DNA from: an uncultured Eubacterium sp.
GTDB taxonomy: Bacteria > Bacillota > Clostridia > Lachnospirales > Lachnospiraceae
Length of the DNA stretch: 64,000 nt
Reading direction: 5' to 3'
NCBI GenBank assembly: GCA_945920185.1
Contig: CAMEJP010000002.1
Span: 1-64,000 of the forward strand
Within the stretch, counting starts at the first letter, position 1. Every line of letters starts with the position of its first letter. Of this stretch, positions 53,287 to 63,334 are shown piece by piece. A program made the translations under genes and the position numbers. Below the pieces are notes generated by a model. The model made no database searches. It was not told the origin of the DNA and saw only the letters and a program-made list of their open reading frames with translations.

Positions 53287-54074
53287 AAAGTATAATTATA
53301 GATTTATGGAAAAACAAGCGGCTTATATTTAATCTGGCAAAGAATGATTTTAAAACAAAATATGCGGGTTCTTATCTCGGAATATTTTGGGCATTTGTAC
53401 AGCCCATAGTTACGATACTTGTATACTGGTTTGTATTTCAGGTCGGCTTTCGTTCGGGAACGGTATCAGAGTTTCCTTTTGTAGTATGGCTTACCTGCGG
53501 TATGGTGCCATGGTTCTTTTTCTCTGACGCATGGATGAGTGCAACAAACAGTATGCTGGAATACAGTTATCTTGTAAAAAAGGTTGTGTTTAATATCGGT
53601 ATACTTCCGATGGTAAAGATATTGTCGGCCTTTTTTGTAAATCTGTTTTTTATACTGGTAATGCTGGTGCTTTGTGCCGTATACGGATATTATCCTAACC
53701 TTTACTCACTGCAGTTTATATATTACATTTTTGCAATGTTTATGCTGGTACTGTCACTTTCATATCTGACAAGTGCCATTGTAATATTTTTCAGGGATTT
53801 GACTCAGCTTATGAACATAGTGCTTCAGGTAGGTATGTGGATGACTCCCATTATGTGGAACAAGGCTATGCTTGATGAAAGCTTATGGTGGATACTTAAG
53901 CTTAATCCGATGTTCTATATAGTGCAGGGCTACAGGGATTCCATACTGGAGCAGACGTGGTTCTTTGAGCATATGACATGGACCATATATTTCTGGGTAT
54001 TTATCATAGTGGCATTTATCATAGGTACGGCTATATTTAAGAAGCTTCGTCCACATTTTGCGGATGTACTGTAA
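53283..54074 (+). CDS. Polysaccharide ABC exporter, permease (Wzm/TagG-like)
   Basis: A 263-residue ABC-2 permease with six membrane helices and the family marks NDFKTKYAGSYLGIFWAFVQP and LSYLTSAIVIFFRDLTQL. It moves lipid-linked polysaccharide or teichoic acid across the membrane with the ATPase encoded next. Overlap with the gene before is four bases. Confidence 0.92.
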   Translation: MKSIIIDLWKNKRLIFNLAKNDFKTKYAGSYLGIFWAFVQPIVTILVYWFVFQVGFRSGTVSEFPFVVWLTCGMVPWFFFSDAWMSATNSMLEYSYLVKKVVFNIGILPMVKILSAFFVNLFFILVMLVLCAVYGYYPNLYSLQFIYYIFAMFMLVLSLSYLTSAIVIFFRDLTQLMNIVLQVGMWMTPIMWNKAMLDESLWWILKLNPMFYIVQGYRDSILEQTWFFEHMTWTIYFWVFIIVAFIIGTAIFKKLRPHFADVL

Positions 54075-54100
54075 TGAAAATTTCAGAAGGCGAGGAGCAT

Positions 54101-55363
54101 ATGGAAGCAGAAAAGATGATTGAGATTGAAAATCTCACAAAGATATACAATTTGTACGAAAAGCCTATCGACAGGCTTAAGGAATCTTTAAGTATAGGAC
54201 ATAAATGCTACCACAAAGAGCATTATGCCTTAAAGGATGTGTCGTTTACCGTAAACAGGGGTGAATCCATAGGTATTATGGGTATAAACGGCTCGGGAAA
54301 ATCCACAATTCTCAAGATTATAACAGGAGTTTTGAATCCTACCTCGGGAAAGGTTGTCACTCACGGAAAGATTTCAGCACTTCTGGAGCTTGGAGCAGGC
54401 TTTAATCCTGAGTATACGGGCATAGAAAACATTTATCTTAACGGAACAATGATGGGCTATACAAAGGAAGAAATGAAGGAGAGGGTTCCGTCCATTGTGG
54501 AGTTTGCAGATATAGGTGATTTTATAAACCAGCCTGTAAAGACATATTCAAGCGGTATGTTTGCAAGACTGGCATTTGCCGTTTCCATAAATGTAGAACC
54601 GGAGATACTCATTGTTGATGAAGCATTGAGCGTTGGAGATATAAGATTTCAGCTTAAATGTATTGAAAAAATGAAACAGATGATGAAGGGCGGTACAACC
54701 GTACTGTTTGTTTCGCATGACGTAAATGCCATAAGACGTTTCTGTACCCGTGCCATATGGTTAAGACACGGTGTCATAGAGGAAGACGGCGATGTAAACC
54801 GTATCTCCGATAAGTATCTTGACTTTTTAAAGATTGGCGAAGAGTACTATGATGAAAAGAAAAATGAAGATACGGCTGTAAAGACAGAGGAAGATAAAGA
54901 GCAGGAAGAAGAGAAGCTTGCAAAAAATGTCATAGCAGAGATAACAAGTTTTAAGGTTATGAACAGCAATAATGTCGAGGTGTCGGAGGTTGACATTAAC
55001 GAGCCTCTTAATATTGAAGTGACATACAATGTTTATGACGAAAACATAAAAAAACCGGTTGTCGGTATTGCGGTACGTGGTATGGACGACGATTATGTGT
55101 GCGGACTTAACTCGCTCCTTGACAATCACAGGGTAGATTGGAAAAAGGGTGAAAACAGAATAACCCTGCGATATACTCAGGGCATGCTTGCCATAGGCGG
55201 AAAATATTACTTTGATGTTGCACTTTATGATGAAACGGCAACCGTTCCGATACAGTATATATCTGTGGTAAAGAAAATTGCAGTGTATTCAGGATACAAA
55301 GGCGAGGGAAGATATATTATCCCTCATGTCTGGGAAAATGGAGGAAACAATGAGCAAATATGA
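54101..55363 (+). CDS. Polysaccharide ABC exporter, ATPase with Wzt-like C-terminal domain
   Basis: A 420-residue ATPase: Walker A GINGSGKST, signature YSSGMFARLAFA, Walker B LIVDEALSVGD and H-loop FVSHDVNAI, then a Glu/Lys-rich linker (about 255-290) and a beta-sandwich C-terminal domain (about 295-400) like the Wzt-C glycan-binding domain. Such domains recognise the finished, often capped or methylated, glycan end. Start at 54101 follows GGCGAGGAG; an ATG at 54074 overlaps the permease stop and has no ribosome site. Confidence 0.9.
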   Translation: MEAEKMIEIENLTKIYNLYEKPIDRLKESLSIGHKCYHKEHYALKDVSFTVNRGESIGIMGINGSGKSTILKIITGVLNPTSGKVVTHGKISALLELGAGFNPEYTGIENIYLNGTMMGYTKEEMKERVPSIVEFADIGDFINQPVKTYSSGMFARLAFAVSINVEPEILIVDEALSVGDIRFQLKCIEKMKQMMKGGTTVLFVSHDVNAIRRFCTRAIWLRHGVIEEDGDVNRISDKYLDFLKIGEEYYDEKKNEDTAVKTEEDKEQEEEKLAKNVIAEITSFKVMNSNNVEVSEVDINEPLNIEVTYNVYDENIKKPVVGIAVRGMDDDYVCGLNSLLDNHRVDWKKGENRITLRYTQGMLAIGGKYYFDVALYDETATVPIQYISVVKKIAVYSGYKGEGRYIIPHVWENGGNNEQI

Positions 55364-56642
55364 GTGTGAACTTGATTTAGAGACAGATAACTCGCTTTCG
55401 CTTATAGTAAGAAGAATTAAAGAAGGTTCAAAGATACTTGAATTCGGACCGGCAGCAGGAAGGCTTACAAAGCATTTGAAGGAGGGTATGAACTGTCAGG
55501 TGTACATTGTGGAGCTTGACGGCGAGGCATATAAGAAAGCTCTTTTGTATGCGGAAGACGGAGTTGTCGGTGACATAGAAACATATGAGTGGCATGAGAA
55601 ATTTAAAAACGAGAAATTTGATTATATATTGTTTGCGGATGTGCTGGAGCACCTGAGAAATCCAAAGAAGGTTATTAAAGTGTGCAGGGAGCATCTTTGC
55701 GAGAATGGAAGGATAATCACATCCATTCCTAATGTTGCCCACAATTCTGTCATATTTAACCTTTTAAAAAATAGTTTCAGATATAATAATCTCGGACTTC
55801 TTGATAATACGCATATACATTTGTTTACTTATAATTCGGTCAGGGAAATGTTTGAAGAAAACGGTATGTTCATATCGTATTTTGACGGAACTTATATTGA
55901 TGAGGTTGCCGGAGAATTTCCGCACAGCATAAAGGAGGCGGATTCCGTTCAAAGTCAGACACTTTGCGAACATCCTTACGGCGAAGTATATCAGTTTATA
56001 GCTGAAGCCGTAAATAGCAGTGAAGGTAAGGAATGTGAACACCGCATACGAAAATTTCTCCCAAACAGACTGTGTACCGTATATTTTGATAACGGAAACG
56101 GCTATAATGAAGATAATGTCAAACGATATTATTATGATGAAGAAAACAGAATAAGCATTGTTCTTGAACGTGGAAGAGATTATGATGAGAAAACTCTGCG
56201 TGTACGGTTTGATCCGTATGAAGGAAGAGCGGTGCGGGTAAGCGGATTTAAGGTTTCGGATGAGTCAGGAAATGCCGTTGAATATATATGTAACGGTGAA
56301 ATCTTTTCGGAAGGAATTATATTCGGAACAACTGATCCTGCCATTGAATTTGCCATAAACGGTGCGGTTAATGTGAAAATAGAGGCACAGCTTTTTGTCC
56401 TTGCTGATACCCAGACTGTTGAGAGAATGCAAAAATGGATATCAAAAAGAGAAGAAATTATAAATAATCAGGCTGAAGAACTTCTTATAAAGGATAACAG
56501 AATAAATGAACTTTGTGCCGAGATTAACTCTCTTCGTGGGAAGATAGAATCAAGACAGCAGATTATAGACAGTATGAAAAATTCAACTTCATGGAAAGTT
56601 ACCAAGCCAATAAGGACTGTAAAGGATGCATTTAAAAAATAG
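55350..56642 (+). CDS. SAM-dependent methyltransferase with coiled-coil tail
   Basis: A 430-residue protein. Residues 20-190: a class I methyltransferase with ILEFGPAAGRLTKHL (SAM loop) and FDYILFADVLEHLRNP. Middle region (about 230-365): beta-rich, unknown. C-terminus (about 375-420): a coiled coil followed by NSTSWKVTKPIRTVKDAF, a tail motif often seen at the ends of surface-polysaccharide glycosyltransferases. It overlaps the exporter ATPase gene by 14 bases, so it likely methylates the growing or finished glycan that the Wzt-like domain then recognises. Confidence 0.85.
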   Translation: MSKYECELDLETDNSLSLIVRRIKEGSKILEFGPAAGRLTKHLKEGMNCQVYIVELDGEAYKKALLYAEDGVVGDIETYEWHEKFKNEKFDYILFADVLEHLRNPKKVIKVCREHLCENGRIITSIPNVAHNSVIFNLLKNSFRYNNLGLLDNTHIHLFTYNSVREMFEENGMFISYFDGTYIDEVAGEFPHSIKEADSVQSQTLCEHPYGEVYQFIAEAVNSSEGKECEHRIRKFLPNRLCTVYFDNGNGYNEDNVKRYYYDEENRISIVLERGRDYDEKTLRVRFDPYEGRAVRVSGFKVSDESGNAVEYICNGEIFSEGIIFGTTDPAIEFAINGAVNVKIEAQLFVLADTQTVERMQKWISKREEIINNQAEELLIKDNRINELCAEINSLRGKIESRQQIIDSMKNSTSWKVTKPIRTVKDAFKK

Positions 56643-56708
56643 AACTGCAGCCGCAAATCTGAAATTTGCGGCGAGTTCTTACGCTAACGCTTCAGAATGT
56701 GAGGAAAT
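56641..56708 (+). repeat. 5'-flank hairpin repeat, copy C
   Basis: CCGCAAAT/ATTTGCGG (56651-56671) then TTCT-TACGCTAACGCT-...AGAA and the ribosome block AGAATGTGAGGAAAT before the ATG at 56709. It lacks the first TTTGTG/CACAAA hairpin of copies A and B. Aligned to copy A it shows paired changes in the stem. Confidence 0.65.
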
Positions 56709-57848
56709 ATGAAAAAGGCTTTAATAGTGACTACGGTCAGCGGGTTTGTGCCGCAGTTTGAAATGAATAATGTTCGTCTGTTGCAGGAGAGAGGCTATGA
56801 GGTTCATTATGCCGCAAATTACAATACTCCTGTGTATGGGGATAATTCCCGCCTTGAAGGAACGGGAATAATAAGGCATCAGGTGGATTTTGTGAAATCC
56901 CCGTTTTCCTTTTCAAACATAAAGGTATACAGACAGTTAAAGGCTGTGGTAAAGGAATTAAACAGGGATGGGGAACTGAAGATTATACACTGTCATACTC
57001 CTATGGGAGGAGCTATGGCAAGACTTGTGGGAAAGGGACTCCGAAAGTACGGTACAAAAATAATATATACGGCTCACGGTTTTCATTTTTTTAAGGGGGC
57101 AGATAAGCTTAACTGGCTTGTATACCATACCGCAGAAAAATGGCTTTCAAGATATACGGATGTACTTATAACAATTAACCGCGAGGATCACAGGGCTGCA
57201 AAAAGTTTTCATATGAAAAAGCTGGCATACATACCGGGAGTAGGTATGGATCTAAAAAAGATTGAAGCCATACCGTGTGAAAGAGAGGCAGTAAGGAATG
57301 AACTGGGACTTTCGGGTGATGATTACTGTCTTGCAAGCGTGGGAGAACTTTCTGACAGAAAGAATCATCGCATAGTTATAGAGGCAATGGCAGAGATTCC
57401 CGATAAGAATATCAAATATGTCATATGCGGAAGCGGTGCAAATGATGCCATGCTAAAAGAGCTGGCAAAAACGCTCGGTGTTGACAAAAAGATTATATTT
57501 GCGGGATACAGAACCGACGCGGTGAGAGTGCTTAAGGCTATGGACGCATTTGTATTTCCGTCACTTCAGGAGGGACTGCCGGTGGCACTTATGGAGGCTA
57601 TGGCAGCAGGACTTCCGGTAATAGCTTCTAAAATACGTGGAAATGAGGATTTGGTTGATAGTACAAGCGGTATTCTTGTGCCTTCTTCTGATAAGGCATC
57701 ATATGTAGCTGCCATAAAGACAATAAGTTCATATACTGATGAACAGCTTAGCGGGGTGCGTGAGCACAATAAACTGGTGCTGGGCAATTTTACGCTGGAA
57801 AAAGTAGAGAAGATTATGAAAAAGGTGTACAACTACGCAGAAAGGTGA
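56709..57848 (+). CDS. Glycosyltransferase family 4
   Basis: A 379-residue GT-B glycosyltransferase with an N-terminal acceptor domain (HCHTPMGGAMARLVGKG) and a C-terminal donor domain (SVGELSDRKNHRIVIEA, ICGSGAND, FPSLQEGLPVALMEAMAAGLP with the E-x7-E pattern). It transfers a sugar from a nucleotide donor in polysaccharide building. Donor unknown. Next gene begins 6 bases after its stop. Confidence 0.9.
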   Translation: MKKALIVTTVSGFVPQFEMNNVRLLQERGYEVHYAANYNTPVYGDNSRLEGTGIIRHQVDFVKSPFSFSNIKVYRQLKAVVKELNRDGELKIIHCHTPMGGAMARLVGKGLRKYGTKIIYTAHGFHFFKGADKLNWLVYHTAEKWLSRYTDVLITINREDHRAAKSFHMKKLAYIPGVGMDLKKIEAIPCEREAVRNELGLSGDDYCLASVGELSDRKNHRIVIEAMAEIPDKNIKYVICGSGANDAMLKELAKTLGVDKKIIFAGYRTDAVRVLKAMDAFVFPSLQEGLPVALMEAMAAGLPVIASKIRGNEDLVDSTSGILVPSSDKASYVAAIKTISSYTDEQLSGVREHNKLVLGNFTLEKVEKIMKKVYNYAER

Positions 57849-57854
57849 TGTGTA

Positions 57855-58763
57855 ATGGATAAAACAGAGGTGATTCTTTCCACATACAATGCCACTAAAT
57901 ATCTCAAGGTTCAGCTAGACAGCATATTGCAGCAGGATTATGAAAATATTTCCCTGCTTATTCGTGATGACGGCTCTACGGACGGCACTTTGGAGATTTT
58001 GGAGGAATATGCACAAAAATATGATAACGTAAGGTATTACGCAGGTGAAAATCTTGGTGCAGCGGGAAGCTTTTTTGACCTTATGAAAAATGTTTCTGAG
58101 GATGCTAAGTATATAGCACTCTCAGATCAGGATGATTATTGGATGCCTGAAAAGATAAGCGTGGCTGTGAGAAATATAAGGTCATGCGAGAACAGTCACA
58201 AAAATGTGGGTGTGCTGTATTGCACAAATCAGCTTCTTGTGGATGAAAATCTTACCCCGATTGACACTACATTTTCAAGGGCGGGACTCAGACCTTCTTT
58301 TGGAAACGCTCTTGTTGAAAACATATGTACAGGCTGTACGGCTGTATTTAACAGAAAGGTGTTAAAGGCTGTTGTTACACATATCCCTGATTACTGCATT
58401 ATGCACGATTTCTGGCTGTATCTTGTGGCGTCTTACATAGGAAAGGTAATCTATGACGATACCTCCTATATACTTTACAGACAACATGCTGACAATGTGC
58501 TTGGAGAGAGAAGCAGCCGCATTGAGGAGCTTAAGCACAGAATACAGTGCTTTAAGTCGAGATATAATACGCTTACCATGCAGAACAAGGAGTTTGTAAG
58601 ACTTTTTGAGATGAAAGGAAAGAAGGGAGAGCTTGCAAAGCTGGTGGCTGACTATAAGGAAGGCACAAACCGCTTTAAGGTGGCAACGTCTTCAAAGGTT
58701 TTTCGCCAAAGAACGGCTGATGACATTATATTCAGAATATTGTTTCTGTTTGGATTAAGATAA
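57855..58763 (+). CDS. Glycosyltransferase family 2, rhamnosyltransferase-like
   Basis: A 302-residue GT-A enzyme: VILSTYNATKYLKVQLDSIL, LLIRDDGSTDGT and the LSDQDDYWMPEKI donor/metal segment, typical of rhamnosyl- and related transferases. The rml operon lies just downstream, which fits a rhamnose donor, but this is inferred. The transcript seems to end in the 160-base gap before a new promoter. Confidence 0.88.
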   Translation: MDKTEVILSTYNATKYLKVQLDSILQQDYENISLLIRDDGSTDGTLEILEEYAQKYDNVRYYAGENLGAAGSFFDLMKNVSEDAKYIALSDQDDYWMPEKISVAVRNIRSCENSHKNVGVLYCTNQLLVDENLTPIDTTFSRAGLRPSFGNALVENICTGCTAVFNRKVLKAVVTHIPDYCIMHDFWLYLVASYIGKVIYDDTSYILYRQHADNVLGERSSRIEELKHRIQCFKSRYNTLTMQNKEFVRLFEMKGKKGELAKLVADYKEGTNRFKVATSSKVFRQRTADDIIFRILFLFGLR

Positions 58764-58842
58764 TGGCAGAGGTTATACAGATTTATAACGCAGAAACCTA
58801 AATTTGAGATTAAGCGTAAAGCTTGTTTTGCCTAAACAAATA

Positions 58843-58871
58843 TAGACAAGCTATTGAAAATATTGTATAAT
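58843..58871 (+). promoter_or_regulatory. Promoter of rfbABDC operon
   Basis: TAGACA, 17-base spacer, TATAAT, then a GAAGCATATGCTTC hairpin and the AGAATGTGAGG ribosome block. Confidence 0.75.
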
Positions 58872-58925
58872 CAAAGCAACTGTGCAAAATGATTTGAAGC
58901 ATATGCTTCAGAATGTGAGGTTAAA

Positions 58926-59813
58926 ATGAAAGGTATAATTTTGGCAGGAGGTTCAGGCACACGCCTCTACCCGCTTACAATGGTAACAAGTAAACAATTA
59001 CTCCCTATATATGATAAGCCGATGATATATTATCCTCTGTCTACGCTTATGCTTGCGGGCATAAAGGATATTCTTATCATATCTACGCCTACAGATTTGC
59101 CTAATTTTGAAAGACTTTTAGGTGATGGTTCAAATTTCGGACTGAATTTAAGCTATAAGGTTCAGCCGTCTCCGGACGGACTTGCTCAGGCGTTTATTCT
59201 CGGCGAGGAGTTTATCGGCGATGACACCTGTGCAATGGTGCTTGGAGACAATATATTTTACGGCAACGGATTTTCAAGGATACTTAAAAGTGCGGTTGAA
59301 AATGCCGAGCAGAATCACAGGGCTACGGTATTCGGATACTATGTGGATGACCCTGAAAGATTCGGCATAGTTGAATTTGACGAGAGTGGAAAGGTTATAT
59401 CCGTAGAGGAGAAACCACAAAAGCCTAAGTCAAATTATGCCATAACAGGTCTGTATTTTTACGACAACAGATGCGTAAAGTATGCTAAAGAGCAGAAGCC
59501 GTCAGCAAGAGGCGAGCTTGAGATAACGGATCTTAACAGGATGTATCTTGAGAACGGAGAGCTTGACGTAAAGCTTCTCGGACGTGGCTTTGCATGGCTT
59601 GATACGGGAACGATGGACAGTCTTCTTGAAGCTTCGGACTTTGTGGCCTGTGTTGAGAAAAGACAGGGTGTTAAGATATCTGCGATTGAAGAGATTGCCT
59701 ATATAAACGGCTGGATTGATAAGGAAAAACTTATGGAGTCAGCTAAGAAATACGGAAAGTCAACATACGGACAGCACCTTATGAGAGTTGCAGAGGGTAA
59801 GGTTCGTTATTAA
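58926..59813 (+). CDS. rfbA: Glucose-1-phosphate thymidylyltransferase
   Basis: A 295-residue RmlA that makes dTDP-glucose from dTTP and glucose-1-phosphate. Marks: [16 protein letters not shown], the [15 protein letters not shown] lysine region, VLGDNIFYG and GFAWLDTGT. First gene of the dTDP-L-rhamnose operon, followed in order by rfbB, rfbD and rfbC. Confidence 0.96.
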   Translation: MKGIILAGGSGTRLYPLTMVTSKQLLPIYDKPMIYYPLSTLMLAGIKDILIISTPTDLPNFERLLGDGSNFGLNLSYKVQPSPDGLAQAFILGEEFIGDDTCAMVLGDNIFYGNGFSRILKSAVENAEQNHRATVFGYYVDDPERFGIVEFDESGKVISVEEKPQKPKSNYAITGLYFYDNRCVKYAKEQKPSARGELEITDLNRMYLENGELDVKLLGRGFAWLDTGTMDSLLEASDFVACVEKRQGVKISAIEEIAYINGWIDKEKLMESAKKYGKSTYGQHLMRVAEGKVRY

Positions 59814-59843
59814 TAAAAATAAGCTTTAGAATGGAGGAAAAAT

Positions 59844-60872
59844 ATGAAGATTTTAGTTACCGGAGGCGCCGGATTTATAGGCGGTAATTTTGTACACCAT
59901 ATGGTAAACAAGTATCCTGACTATCAGATTGTAAATCTTGATTTACTTACTTATGCAGGCAATCTTGAAACATGTAAGCCTGTTGAGAACAAGCCCAATT
60001 ACAAGTTTGTAAAGGGTGACATTGCAGACAGACCGTTTATTATGGATTTGTTTGAGAAAGAAAAATTTGATGTTGTCGTAAACTTTGCGGCGGAGAGCCA
60101 TGTAGACCGTTCCATAACGGACCCGGGTATATTTGTACAGACAAACGTGCTTGGTACACAGGTGCTTCTTGACGCTTCAAAGGAATACGGAGTAAAGAGA
60201 TATCATCAGGTATCAACAGATGAGGTATACGGTGATTTGCCGCTTGACAGACCTGACCTGTTCTTTACGGAAACCACACCGCTCCACACATCAAGCCCAT
60301 ATTCTTCAAGTAAAGCAAGCGCAGATCTTTTTGTTCTTGCATATTACAGAACTTACGGACTTCCTGTTACAATAAGCAGATGTTCAAATAACTATGGCCC
60401 TTATCATTTCCCTGAGAAGCTCATTCCTCTTATCATAAGCCGTGCACTTGCAGACGAGGAGCTTCCTGTATACGGAAAGGGTGAAAATGTTCGTGACTGG
60501 CTTCATGTATCAGATCACTGTGAGGCTATAGACCTTATTATCCACAAGGGACGCGTAGGTGAGGTATACAATGTAGGCGGACACAATGAGAGAACAAATC
60601 TTGAAGTTGTAAAGACTATTCTTAAAGCACTCAACAAGCCAGAGAGCCTTATCAAGTATGTTACGGACAGACCGGGACATGATTTGAGATACGCCATTGA
60701 CCCTACAAAGCTTGAAACAGAGCTTGGCTGGAAGCCGAAGTATACATTTGACACAGGTATCCAGATGACTATCGAATGGTATCTTAACAATAAAGAGTGG
60801 TGGGAGAACATTATCAACGGTTCTTACACACAGTATTTTGACAAAATGTATGGAAAGAGGTTGGCAGACTAA
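59844..60872 (+). CDS. rfbB: dTDP-glucose 4,6-dehydratase
   Basis: A 342-residue short-chain dehydrogenase fold enzyme: NAD loop GGAGFIGG, the catalytic YSSSKASADL and STDEVYGDL blocks, and SHVDRSITDP. Second step of dTDP-rhamnose synthesis. Its last base is shared with the start of the following gene. Confidence 0.96.
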   Translation: MKILVTGGAGFIGGNFVHHMVNKYPDYQIVNLDLLTYAGNLETCKPVENKPNYKFVKGDIADRPFIMDLFEKEKFDVVVNFAAESHVDRSITDPGIFVQTNVLGTQVLLDASKEYGVKRYHQVSTDEVYGDLPLDRPDLFFTETTPLHTSSPYSSSKASADLFVLAYYRTYGLPVTISRCSNNYGPYHFPEKLIPLIISRALADEELPVYGKGENVRDWLHVSDHCEAIDLIIHKGRVGEVYNVGGHNERTNLEVVKTILKALNKPESLIKYVTDRPGHDLRYAIDPTKLETELGWKPKYTFDTGIQMTIEWYLNNKEWWENIINGSYTQYFDKMYGKRLAD

Positions 60873-61792
60873 TGAAAGTATTAGTTACAGGTGTTGGCGG
60901 TCAACTTGGTCATGACGTAGTAAATGAGCTGGCTGCAAGAGGTCATGAGGCAGTGGGAAGCGACATAGCAGAAAGCTATTCAGGCGTTGCAGACGGTTCT
61001 GCCGTTACAAAAGCAGCTTATGTGTCTTTGGATATAACTGATGCGGCTGCAGTTGAAAAAGTCATAAGAGAAGTTAATCCGGAGGCTGTCATTCACTGTG
61101 CGGCATGGACTGCCGTTGATATGGCAGAGGATGACGATAAGGTTGAAAAGGTTCGCGCAATCAATGCAGGCGGTACAAAGAATATCGCACTTATGTGCAA
61201 GGAACTTGACTGCAAAATGATTTATATATCTACAGACTATGTGTTTGACGGACAGGGAACAAAGCCGTGGGAACCTGACTGCAAGGATTATAAGCCTCTT
61301 AATGTCTATGGACAGACAAAGCTTGAAGGAGAGCAGGCCGTCAGCGGACTGCTTGAAAAGTATTTCATTGTCCGCATAGCATGGGTGTTTGGATTAAACG
61401 GAAAGAATTTCATAAAGACTATGCTGAATGTAGGAAAGAATCACGACACCGTAAGAGTGGTAAATGACCAGATAGGTACGCCTACCTACACGCTTGACCT
61501 TGCAAGACTTCTTGTTGATATGGCAGAGTCAGAAAAATACGGATACTATCATGCCACTAATGAGGGCGGATATATTTCATGGTATGATTTTACCTGTGAG
61601 ATATTTAAGCAGGCAGGCTACGGCACTAAGGTGGTTCCCGTAACTACTGAAGAGTACGGTCTTTCAAAGGCTGCGCGTCCGTTTAATTCAAGGCTTGATA
61701 AGAGCAAGCTTGTAACTGCGGGATTTACACCGCTTCCGACATGGCAGGACGCTCTTTCACGCTATTTGAAGGAATTAGAAAATCAGGCATAG
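60872..61792 (+). CDS. rfbD: dTDP-4-dehydrorhamnose reductase
   Basis: A 306-residue RmlD: GVGGQLGHD, STDYVFDGQG, YGQTKLEGE (catalytic Tyr and Lys) and RIAWVFG. Final NAD(P)H-dependent reduction step. In this operon it comes before rfbC. Confidence 0.95.
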   Translation: MKVLVTGVGGQLGHDVVNELAARGHEAVGSDIAESYSGVADGSAVTKAAYVSLDITDAAAVEKVIREVNPEAVIHCAAWTAVDMAEDDDKVEKVRAINAGGTKNIALMCKELDCKMIYISTDYVFDGQGTKPWEPDCKDYKPLNVYGQTKLEGEQAVSGLLEKYFIVRIAWVFGLNGKNFIKTMLNVGKNHDTVRVVNDQIGTPTYTLDLARLLVDMAESEKYGYYHATNEGGYISWYDFTCEIFKQAGYGTKVVPVTTEEYGLSKAARPFNSRLDKSKLVTAGFTPLPTWQDALSRYLKELENQA

Positions 61793-61859
61793 GAATGCTG
61801 TGGCGCAGCCGCAGAGATGTTGCGGTGCGTATTTATAACATTTCGGAATGGAGATAACA

Positions 61860-62462
61860 ATGGGAAAGATTAAAGTTACCAATTGTGACATAGAAGGCTT
61901 GTATGTAATAGAGCCGACTGTATTCGGCGATGAGCGCGGATACTTTATGGAAACATACAATTATAATGATATGAAAGAGGCAGGGCTTGACATGGAGTTC
62001 GTTCAGGACAATCAGTCAATGAGCGCCAAGGGCGTACTCAGAGGACTTCATTTTCAGAAGCAGTATCCGCAGGGTAAGCTTGTGAGGGTGGTTCGAGGCA
62101 AAGTATTTGATGTGGCAGTTGATTTGCGTGCTGATTCAAAAACTTACGGTAAATGGTTTGGCGTTGAACTCTCAGCAGAAAACAAAAAGCAGTTTTATAT
62201 TTCACCGGGATTTGCACACGGCTTTGTAGTGCTTTCGGATGAAGCAGAATTTTGCTACAAATGCACGGACTTCTATCATCCTAATGATGAGGGAGGCGTG
62301 GCATGGAATGATCCGGACATAGGAATTGAGTGGCCGGAAATTGTAGGTGAGTATAAGGGAAGCGCAAGCGCAGAAGGCTATGCTTTGTCAGACGGAACAA
62401 AGCTTAACCTGTCAGATAAGGATCAGAAGTGGCAGGGAATTAAAGATACATTTAAGTTTTAG
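61860..62462 (+). CDS. rfbC: dTDP-4-dehydrorhamnose 3,5-epimerase
   Basis: A 200-residue RmlC cupin: FGDERGYFMETYN, VLRGLHFQ with the catalytic His, and FAHGFVVLSDEAEFCYK. Third enzyme of the pathway. The 67-base gap before it holds hairpins GCTGTGGCGCAGC and CCGCA/TGCGG and a CGGAATGGAG ribosome site; the ATG at 61848 in frame is rejected since that site serves 61860. Confidence 0.95.
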   Translation: MGKIKVTNCDIEGLYVIEPTVFGDERGYFMETYNYNDMKEAGLDMEFVQDNQSMSAKGVLRGLHFQKQYPQGKLVRVVRGKVFDVAVDLRADSKTYGKWFGVELSAENKKQFYISPGFAHGFVVLSDEAEFCYKCTDFYHPNDEGGVAWNDPDIGIEWPEIVGEYKGSASAEGYALSDGTKLNLSDKDQKWQGIKDTFKF

Positions 62463-62536
62463 GCATCGGCAAAGTAATGCTTTCGGGCATTACTTTTCGT
62501 GCGTTGAAAGCAAAAGAAGTTTTGAAGGTTGCAGAA

Positions 62537-63334
62537 ATGAAGGCAAATATGAATCATACGTTTGTTATATGTGCATATAAGGAAAGTCCGTTTCTGGAAG
62601 AATGTGTAAAGTCGCTGTTAGCACAGAGCGAGAGCTCAGTGATAAAACTTGCCACATCAACTCCTAATGATTATATTATACATATCTCCCAAAAATATAA
62701 TATAGATATGTATGTCAATGATGGGGAAAATGGTATTGCGGGTGACTGGAATTTTGCATACAGCCTGACAGATACGGAATATGTTACGATTGCACATCAG
62801 GATGACATATATGAAAGTGAATATGCCAAGCGAGTACTTGAAAAGCTTAATACATGCAGGAAGAAGCCTCTTATTGCCTTTACTGATTATGGTGAAATAA
62901 AGTATGGAAAAAGAGAGAAATCAACGGCATTACTCAAGATAAAAAGAATGCTTCTGCTACCGATACGTCCTAAATGTATGCAAAATAAGAAATGGATAAA
63001 GCGAGGGATTCTTTCGCTTGGTAATCCTATATGCTGTCCGTCAGTAACGTATGCCAGGAAAAATATTCCTGATAAGCTGTTTATGACGCATTTCAGAAGT
63101 AATGTTGACTGGGAAACATGGGAGAGGCTTTCAAAGCTTGACGGTTCTTTTGTATATTGCAAAGATGTGCTTATGTTTCATAGAATTCACGAAGGCTCAG
63201 AAACGAGTTCCGTAATAAATGAAAATAAGCGCGGGCAGGAGGATTATGAAATGTTTCAAAAATTCTGGCCACGATTTATTGCAAAAATGCTGACAAAAAA
63301 GTATGCATCAAGCGAGAAATACAATAAGGGTTAG
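62537..63334 (+). CDS. Glycosyltransferase family 2
   Basis: A 265-residue GT-A protein with FVICAYKESPFLEECVKSLL at the N-terminus, VNDGENGIAGDWNFAY and IAHQDDIYESEYAK donor region. The C-terminal part is basic with conserved-looking CCPSVTYARK. Two ATGs (62537 and 62549) both have weak GAAGG-type sites; the frame from 62477 lacks one. Acceptor and donor unknown. Overlaps the broken gene after it. Confidence 0.82.
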   Translation: MKANMNHTFVICAYKESPFLEECVKSLLAQSESSVIKLATSTPNDYIIHISQKYNIDMYVNDGENGIAGDWNFAYSLTDTEYVTIAHQDDIYESEYAKRVLEKLNTCRKKPLIAFTDYGEIKYGKREKSTALLKIKRMLLLPIRPKCMQNKKWIKRGILSLGNPICCPSVTYARKNIPDKLFMTHFRSNVDWETWERLSKLDGSFVYCKDVLMFHRIHEGSETSSVINENKRGQEDYEMFQKFWPRFIAKMLTKKYASSEKYNKG

